Below the pieces are notes generated by a model. That model was not told where the DNA came from, made no database searches, and saw only the letters and a list, made by a program, of their open reading frames with translations. The translations under genes were made by a program, and so were the position numbers. Positions 5,190 to 8,641 of a stretch of DNA of 8,641 bases are shown here, piece after piece. The stretch's first letter is position 1, and each line of letters opens with the position of its first letter. This stretch comes from Propionibacteriaceae bacterium (lineage in GTDB: Bacteria > Actinomycetota > Actinomycetes > Propionibacteriales > Propionibacteriaceae): positions 1 to 8,641 of the forward strand of contig JAISGZ010000123.1 of the NCBI GenBank assembly GCA_031262845.1, read 5' to 3'.

Positions 5190-6103
5190 TGTTGGCCTTG
5201 ATCCCCGACGGTTTGGACGGCGAGCGGGCTGATACGGCGGCCGCCCGCATGACCGGCCTGTCCCGCTCCCGCTGGGAAGCTATCGCCGCCGCCGGTGGGC
5301 TGCTTGTGGATGGCCAGCCGGTGGCGAAATCGTTCCGGGTCAAGGCCGGTTCCCTGCTCGAAGTCGAGCTACCGGAAGCCGAACCGGCGGTCGTGGTGCG
5401 GCCCCAGTTAGTGGCCGGGATGACGGTGGTCTACGACGACGCCGACCTCGTCGTGGTCGATAAACCGGCCTTTGTGGCGGCCCATCCGAGTTTGGGCTGG
5501 ACTGGGCCGAGCGTGACCGAACACCTGGCGGCCGCTGGGTTCGTCATCGCCACCTCGGGCGCGGCCGAGCGCCAAGGTGTCGTGCAGCGGCTCGACGTCG
5601 GCACCTCCGGGCTGATGGTGGTGGCGAAATCCGAGGTCGCGTACTCACGTTTGAAGCAGGCTTTCCGGGACCGGACGGTTGACAAGGTTTATCACGCCCT
5701 GGTCCAGGGTTACCCCGATCCGCTGTCGGGCACGATCGACGCCCCGATCGGTCACGCCCGGGGTGACGAGTGGAAGATGGCGGTGCGGGCCGATGGGCGT
5801 CCCAGTGTCACCCATTACGAGACGCTCGAGGTTCACCGGGCGGCGACCCTGCTTGAAGTTCATCTGGAGACCGGCCGGACCCACCAAATCCGGGTTCACT
5901 GTGCGGCCCTCCATCACCCCTGTGTCGGTGATCGGCTCTATGGCGCCGATCCGGTGTTGACGGACCGGCTGGGGCTCGAACGCCAGTGGCTGCACGCCGT
6001 GGAGCTGAGTTTCCTCCATCCCACCCGGCTCGAACCGGTCAGTTTCACCAGCCCCTACCCAGCGGATTTAGCGCGGGCCCTGGAACTGATCCGGGAGGGT
6101 TGA
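5189..6103 (+). CDS. RluD/RluA family pseudouridine synthase
   Basis: 304-residue cytoplasmic RNA pseudouridine synthase. An S4-type RNA-binding domain is at ~15-60 (LSRSRWEAIAAAGGLLVDGQPVAKSFRVKAG is split here only by position: SRSRW near 25, LLVDGQPV at 38-45). The catalytic domain follows: VVDKPAFVAAHP (89-100), RLDVGTSGLMVVAKS with the catalytic D136, LETGRTHQIRVH (226-237), VGDRLYG (246-252) and WLHAVELSFLHP. This order is that of RluD, which modifies the helix 69 loop of 23S rRNA, but RluA-type specificity cannot be read from sequence. The ATG at 5189 is chosen because it overlaps the lspA stop (TGATG) and begins exactly before the S4 domain; an earlier in-frame start would overlap lspA by some 150 bases. 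Confidence 0.94.
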   Translation: MLALIPDGLDGERADTAAARMTGLSRSRWEAIAAAGGLLVDGQPVAKSFRVKAGSLLEVELPEAEPAVVVRPQLVAGMTVVYDDADLVVVDKPAFVAAHPSLGWTGPSVTEHLAAAGFVIATSGAAERQGVVQRLDVGTSGLMVVAKSEVAYSRLKQAFRDRTVDKVYHALVQGYPDPLSGTIDAPIGHARGDEWKMAVRADGRPSVTHYETLEVHRAATLLEVHLETGRTHQIRVHCAALHHPCVGDRLYGADPVLTDRLGLERQWLHAVELSFLHPTRLEPVSFTSPYPADLARALELIREG

Positions 6104-6278
6104 GGGTCCCGCAGCACCGGCTTTGAGTCAGTTGGCGAACGTGAGCGGCGGCGAGGACAACCGTGAGCGTCTTTACTCTGAGGTCTTCCACTACCGGCTC
6201 TCAGTTAGCCGACGAACGGACGGGACACTAAACGGTCGATCGAACGAATCCAGATGTCTCCCACCGGCCGGCCCTGAG
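6104..6278. other. Gap between converging rluD-like and pyk genes
   Basis: 175 bases without a credible gene and without a clear intrinsic terminator for either strand. It contains palindromes TCGATCGA (6236-6243) and GGCCGGCC (6266-6273). It also holds three diverged copies of a ~25-bp element (6117-6141, 6194-6218, 6268-6292). Confidence 0.6.
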
Positions 6279-6292
6279 TCAGTCGGCGGATG
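6117..6292. repeat. Three degenerate copies of a ~25-bp element at 74-77 bp spacing
   Basis: Copies at 6117-6141, 6194-6218 and 6268-6292 begin CCGGC and share a YTSAGTYAG-like centre. By hand alignment without gaps, copy 1 matches copy 2 at 19 of 25 and copy 3 at 20 of 25 positions. The last copy runs into the 3' end of pyk. A GTCTYCCAC-like stretch precedes copies 2 and 3. This may be a decayed tandem duplication; chance in GC-rich DNA is not excluded. Confidence 0.35.
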
Positions 6293-7730
6293 GAGCCGTA
6301 ACGGCGGTGAACGGTGCGTCACGCTCAATCGTGCCGACCTGATGCAGGTGGACCGTGTTGGTCATACCACGGCTGCCGAGCGGTGTGCCGTAGACAATCA
6401 GTAGGGTCTCGCCGACCTCGGCCAGCCCTTCGGCGATCAAGATGTCATCCATCTCGGTCAACATGACTTCAATACTGCCTTTGGCCGTGGTCAAGAACGA
6501 CCGGATGCCCCAGACCGGGCCCAAGGCGAAACGGGTGGCGACGTTGGGCGTAAAACAGAGCAGGGGGATACGGTTCCGCAATCGGGCCAGGCGGCGGGCC
6601 GTGTCACCGGTGTTGGAAAAACCGATGAGGTAGCGGACTTTGAGCCGCTGAGCGATCTCAGCCGCTCCCAGGGTGACGACACCAGAAATGGAATGAGGCT
6701 GCCAGTCGATGGTGTCAATCCGGGAAAAAGCCTGTTCATCAACGGCCTGGACAATCCGGTTCATGGCCTTGACGGATTCCAGTGGGTAGTGGCCGACGCT
6801 GGTTTCGCCGGACAACATGACGGCGTCGGTGCCGTCCATGACGGCGTGGGCGACATCGGACACTTCGGCCCGGGTCGGGCGAGGATTGACGATCATCGAC
6901 TCGAGCATCTGGGTGGCCACGATGACCGGCTTGGCCCAAGTCCGGGCCGTCTGAATGAGCCGCTTTTGCACCAGTGGAACTTCCTCGAACGGCATTTCCA
7001 CGCCCAAATCACCGCGCGCCACCATGAGCCCGTCGAAGGCGTCGATGATGCTGTCGAGGTTGTCGATGGCTTGGGGTTTTTCGATCTTGGCGATGACCGG
7101 GATGCGGCGGCCGATGTCGTCCATGATGGCGTGGACCGGTTTGATGTCGTCGGCTGTGCGGACGAAGGACAGGGCGATCATGTCCACGCCCTTGGCCAGC
7201 GCCCAGCGCAGATCATCGGCGTCCTTATCGGATAAGGCCGGGGTTGACACGGCCACGCCGGGCAGGTTGAGGCCCTTGTGGTCGGACACCGGACCACCCG
7301 TGATGACCTGACAGATGATGTCGTTGCCGTCGACGCTCGTGACTTTGAGTTCGAGCCGGCCGTCATCGATCAAAATCGTCTCGCCGGCGGTGACATCGTT
7401 GACCAAGCCCGTGAACGTGGTCGAGGCCCGATGTTCGTCGCCGAGGATGTCATCGGTCGTGATCGTGAAAGTTTGGCCAGTTTGCAAAACCACGGCGCCG
7501 TTGGCGAAACGGCCCAACCGGATTTTCGGTCCTTGAAGGTCAGCCAGGATTGTGATCGGTTGGTCGAGTTGGTGGGCGGCGGCCCGGATTTCGTCGAACT
7601 GGGCGCTGTGTTCCTCGTGGTCACCGTGGCTCATATTCATCCGGGCGACGTCCATCCCGGCCGTGATCAGGGCCGAACAATGCCCAGTCGTGGCCGGCCC
7701 GAGAGTGGCCACTATCTTTGCCCTACGCAT
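6279..7730 (-). CDS. pyk: Pyruvate kinase
   Basis: 483-residue cytoplasmic glycolytic enzyme converting phosphoenolpyruvate and ADP to pyruvate and ATP. The N-terminus MRRAKIVATLGPAT and RMNMSHG (30-36) are typical. The active-site signature VIAKIEKPQAI (212-222) has catalytic K215 and metal-binding E217. MVARGDLGVE (236-245) supplies D241, followed by VATQMLESM (271-279) with T273, and MLSGETSVGHYPLE. The C-terminal domain ends GSRGMTNTVHLHQVG, with a short extra tail to PSAD. Length is normal. The ATG at 7730 matches the family start; a GTG two codons earlier and a TTG at 7754 are less likely. There is no Shine-Dalgarno, but TACAGT sits 6 nt upstream, so translation may be leaderless. Confidence 0.97.
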   Translation of the reverse strand: MRRAKIVATLGPATTGHCSALITAGMDVARMNMSHGDHEEHSAQFDEIRAAAHQLDQPITILADLQGPKIRLGRFANGAVVLQTGQTFTITTDDILGDEHRASTTFTGLVNDVTAGETILIDDGRLELKVTSVDGNDIICQVITGGPVSDHKGLNLPGVAVSTPALSDKDADDLRWALAKGVDMIALSFVRTADDIKPVHAIMDDIGRRIPVIAKIEKPQAIDNLDSIIDAFDGLMVARGDLGVEMPFEEVPLVQKRLIQTARTWAKPVIVATQMLESMIVNPRPTRAEVSDVAHAVMDGTDAVMLSGETSVGHYPLESVKAMNRIVQAVDEQAFSRIDTIDWQPHSISGVVTLGAAEIAQRLKVRYLIGFSNTGDTARRLARLRNRIPLLCFTPNVATRFALGPVWGIRSFLTTAKGSIEVMLTEMDDILIAEGLAEVGETLLIVYGTPLGSRGMTNTVHLHQVGTIERDAPFTAVTAPSAD

Positions 7731-7736
7731 AGCCAC

Positions 7737-7742
7737 ACTGTA
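7737..7742 (-). promoter_or_regulatory. Candidate -10 box for leaderless pyk transcription
   Basis: On the minus strand TACAGT fits the actinobacterial TANNNT pattern and is followed by exactly 6 nt and then the pyk ATG. A transcript would thus begin at or next to the start codon. The absence of a Shine-Dalgarno agrees. No convincing -35 is present, which is common for such promoters. Confidence 0.45.
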
Positions 7743-7773
7743 GTGATGAAACAATTGAGCCTGGCCGGTGGCC

Positions 7774-7789
7774 GTGCCCTTATGGGCAC
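7774..7789. terminator. Perfect 6-bp hairpin between the jetD relic and pyk
   Basis: GTGCCC (7774-7779), loop TTAT, GGGCAC (7784-7789). On the minus strand it spans the last codons and the TAA (7780-7782) of the second relic frame and lies about 45 nt upstream of the pyk start. It could be the old jetD terminator (no T-run) or an operator for pyk. Confidence 0.4.
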
Positions 7790-8041
7790 AGAGTTCCCCG
7801 GAGCGCGCCGCAAAGTGTCTTCAGACAGTGCTCCCAAGGAATGCGCTCTTGTTCGAGTCGGAGTCCAATACTGTTTGGCGACCTGCGCCAGCCCGAGATC
7901 GATGCGACCGGTGGTCGCCCCGACGAACTGTTTCACCAGGCCCAGATGTTGTTCCAGCCATTTCGAATCGACCTCACACATCGGTATCTGGCGTGGGAAT
8001 AACCCTGAATCCGGTTGTTTCGGCAGCCAATCCAATACCTC
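7780..8041 (-). pseudogene. Remnant of jetD (Wadjet nuclease subunit; DUF3322/DUF2220), internally deleted and frameshifted
   Basis: JetD is the TopoVIA/Toprim-like nuclease subunit of the Wadjet (JetABCD) system, which cuts invading plasmids. Two pieces survive. Frame A, from 8041, reads EVLDWLPKQPDSGLFPRQ then VDSKWLEQHLGLVKQF. This resembles the middle of the DUF3322 domain (…DWxLAHPxxGLYxRQL…GVDTKxIExHRGLL…). Frame B, one base off and read at about 7866-7780, gives GLRLEQERIPWEHCLKTL and stops at TAA 7782-7780. This resembles the extreme C-terminus of JetD (RLEQERI…). The first half of DUF3322 and nearly all the Toprim region are missing; the junction lies near 7890-7870. No start codon or binding site fits. 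The comparison rests on recalled family consensus, not a search. A 107-codon ORF runs through frame A but leaves the JetD match early. Confidence 0.75.
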
Positions 8042-8641
8042 TTACAGTCCTCGCGATTCGAGTTCGCTGCGGGTGCGGGCAAGTTCTCTGGCCAGTGCGG
8101 ACTCGTCGGGTAGTGCCAACTTGTATTCGGTGGCCAGGACATTTGGTAGACCGTCGAGGGCGTAGCGGGCTTCATCGGAACCTTTCTCGGCGCACAGGAT
8201 TAGGCCCACGGGCGGGTTCTCCCCGTCTTTCGTCCAGTTTTCTTTGGCGTAGTTCAGATACAGGTGCATTTGACCGGCGTCCTGATAAGAAAATCTGCCG
8301 CGTTTAAGGTCGATCAGGACTAGGCAGCGGAGTTTGCGGTGATAGAAGACCAGGTCGACTTTGAACCAGTTCTCGTCCAAGCGAAGCCGCCGCTGACGGC
8401 CCAAGTACGCAAAATCGTCGCCTAGTTCGAGGAGAAAATCCGTCAGATGGGTGAGCAGAGCGTCTTCAAGGTCGTTCTCAGAGTATTCGTCTCTCAGATC
8501 GAGAAACTCCAGCACGAACGGGTCACGGAACGCTGCCCCAGGCCGAGAGTGGGCATCATGTATCTCGGCAACTTCGGTATTTCCACGTTCCAACATCGCC
8601 GCCTTGTCCTTCGACAAGGCCGTTCGCTCATAGAACTGACT
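8042..8641 (-). CDS. DUF1016/YhcG-type PD-(D/E)xK nuclease-domain protein, C-terminal part (5' end outside window)
   Basis: The frame is open to the window edge; 199 C-terminal residues are visible. They start SQFYERTALSKDKAAML, the usual link between the DUF1016 N-terminal domain and the YhcG C-terminal nuclease domain. The nuclease fold shows a helix with ENDLEDALLTHL, then FKVDLVFYHRKLRCLVLIDLK. Expected catalytic residues are D96 (VDLVF) and D111-x-K113 (visible numbering); most homologues have ExK in place of this DxK. AGQMHLYLN and NPPVGLILCAEK follow. Full-length members have roughly 340-380 residues, so about half is missing. A TTG at 8617 is internal, not the start. DUF1016 proteins are often found among restriction and defence genes; their function is not settled. 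The TAA stop directly abuts the jetD relic. Confidence 0.9.
   Translation of the reverse strand, partial: SQFYERTALSKDKAAMLERGNTEVAEIHDAHSRPGAAFRDPFVLEFLDLRDEYSENDLEDALLTHLTDFLLELGDDFAYLGRQRRLRLDENWFKVDLVFYHRKLRCLVLIDLKRGRFSYQDAGQMHLYLNYAKENWTKDGENPPVGLILCAEKGSDEARYALDGLPNVLATEYKLALPDESALARELARTRSELESRGL

Noticed and set aside
6092..6111. CGGGA/TCCCG inverted repeat over the rluD-like stop as a terminator
   Set aside because: Only 5 bp with a 10-nt loop and no T-run.
6123..6404. 93-codon plus-strand ORF in the convergent gap
   Set aside because: Non-ATG start (TTG at 6123), no ribosome binding site, polar low-complexity product, and it runs into the antisense of pyk.
6693..7235. 180-codon plus-strand ORF inside pyk
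   Set aside because: Antisense to well-conserved pyk; its Gly/Asp/His-rich product is the mirror of pyk codons.
7712..8035. 107-codon minus-strand ORF starting TTG as an intact gene
   Set aside because: Only its first part resembles JetD; the rest is out of frame with the JetD C-terminal piece and runs into pyk. No start signal.
7278..8165. 295-codon plus-strand ORF
   Set aside because: Antisense to the pyk start and the jetD relic; composition is of a shadow frame and no known motif is present.
1..8641. CRISPR array, insertion sequence or integration site
   Set aside because: No regular repeat-spacer array, no transposase motif and no tRNA gene seen. The only sign of mobility is the broken jetD locus at the right end.

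Overview
The window looks like the chromosome of a GC-rich actinomycete. The gene order ftsZ - pgeF(ylmD) - sepF(ylmF) - yggT(ylmG) - divIVA - traR/dksA-like - lspA - rluD-like is the distal end of the actinobacterial division/cell-wall (dcw) cluster plus the genes that usually follow it. Supporting traits are the FtsZ C-terminal peptide, a long polar DivIVA and the actinobacterial type of PgeF. I cannot name the genus; a Propionibacteriales-like lineage is only a guess.

Layout. 1-405: 3' end of ftsZ, followed by a hairpin and a 21-bp tandem repeat. 516-1313: pgeF. 1314-1596: a 283-bp spacer where many actinobacteria carry yggS/ylmE; it is absent here. 1597-2639: sepF, yggT and an unrecognised 62-residue ORF with a strong ribosome binding site, whose stop overlaps the divIVA start (ATGA). 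2636-3940: divIVA. 3941-4202: a spacer with a hairpin and a candidate promoter. 4203-6103: zinc-finger TraR/DksA-like protein, lspA and rluD-like pseudouridine synthase, tightly packed (9-nt gap, then a 1-nt stop/start overlap). 6104-6278: a non-coding gap between converging genes. 6279-7730 (minus strand): pyruvate kinase pyk, with a -10 box placed as for a leaderless transcript. 7780-8041 (minus): a remnant of jetD, the nuclease subunit gene of the Wadjet (JetABCD) anti-plasmid system; only two pieces survive, in different frames. 8042-8641 (minus, cut by the window edge): C-terminal half of a DUF1016/YhcG-type PD-(D/E)xK nuclease-domain protein.

How it fits together. FtsZ, SepF (membrane anchor of the Z-ring), YggT and DivIVA (polar growth/septum scaffold) form the division and polar-growth module. 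PgeF is a peptidoglycan-precursor editing enzyme and LspA matures lipoproteins. The TraR/DksA-like and RluD-like genes are regular co-travellers. Pyk is a housekeeping glycolytic gene on the opposite strand. The right end (about 7740-8641) is different: it looks AT-richer by eye and holds an accessory, defence-associated nuclease gene and a broken defence gene, so this is probably the edge of a variable locus. No complete new system is visible; the decayed jetD and its neighbour are the most interesting part, and the sequence beyond 8641 would decide what the locus is.
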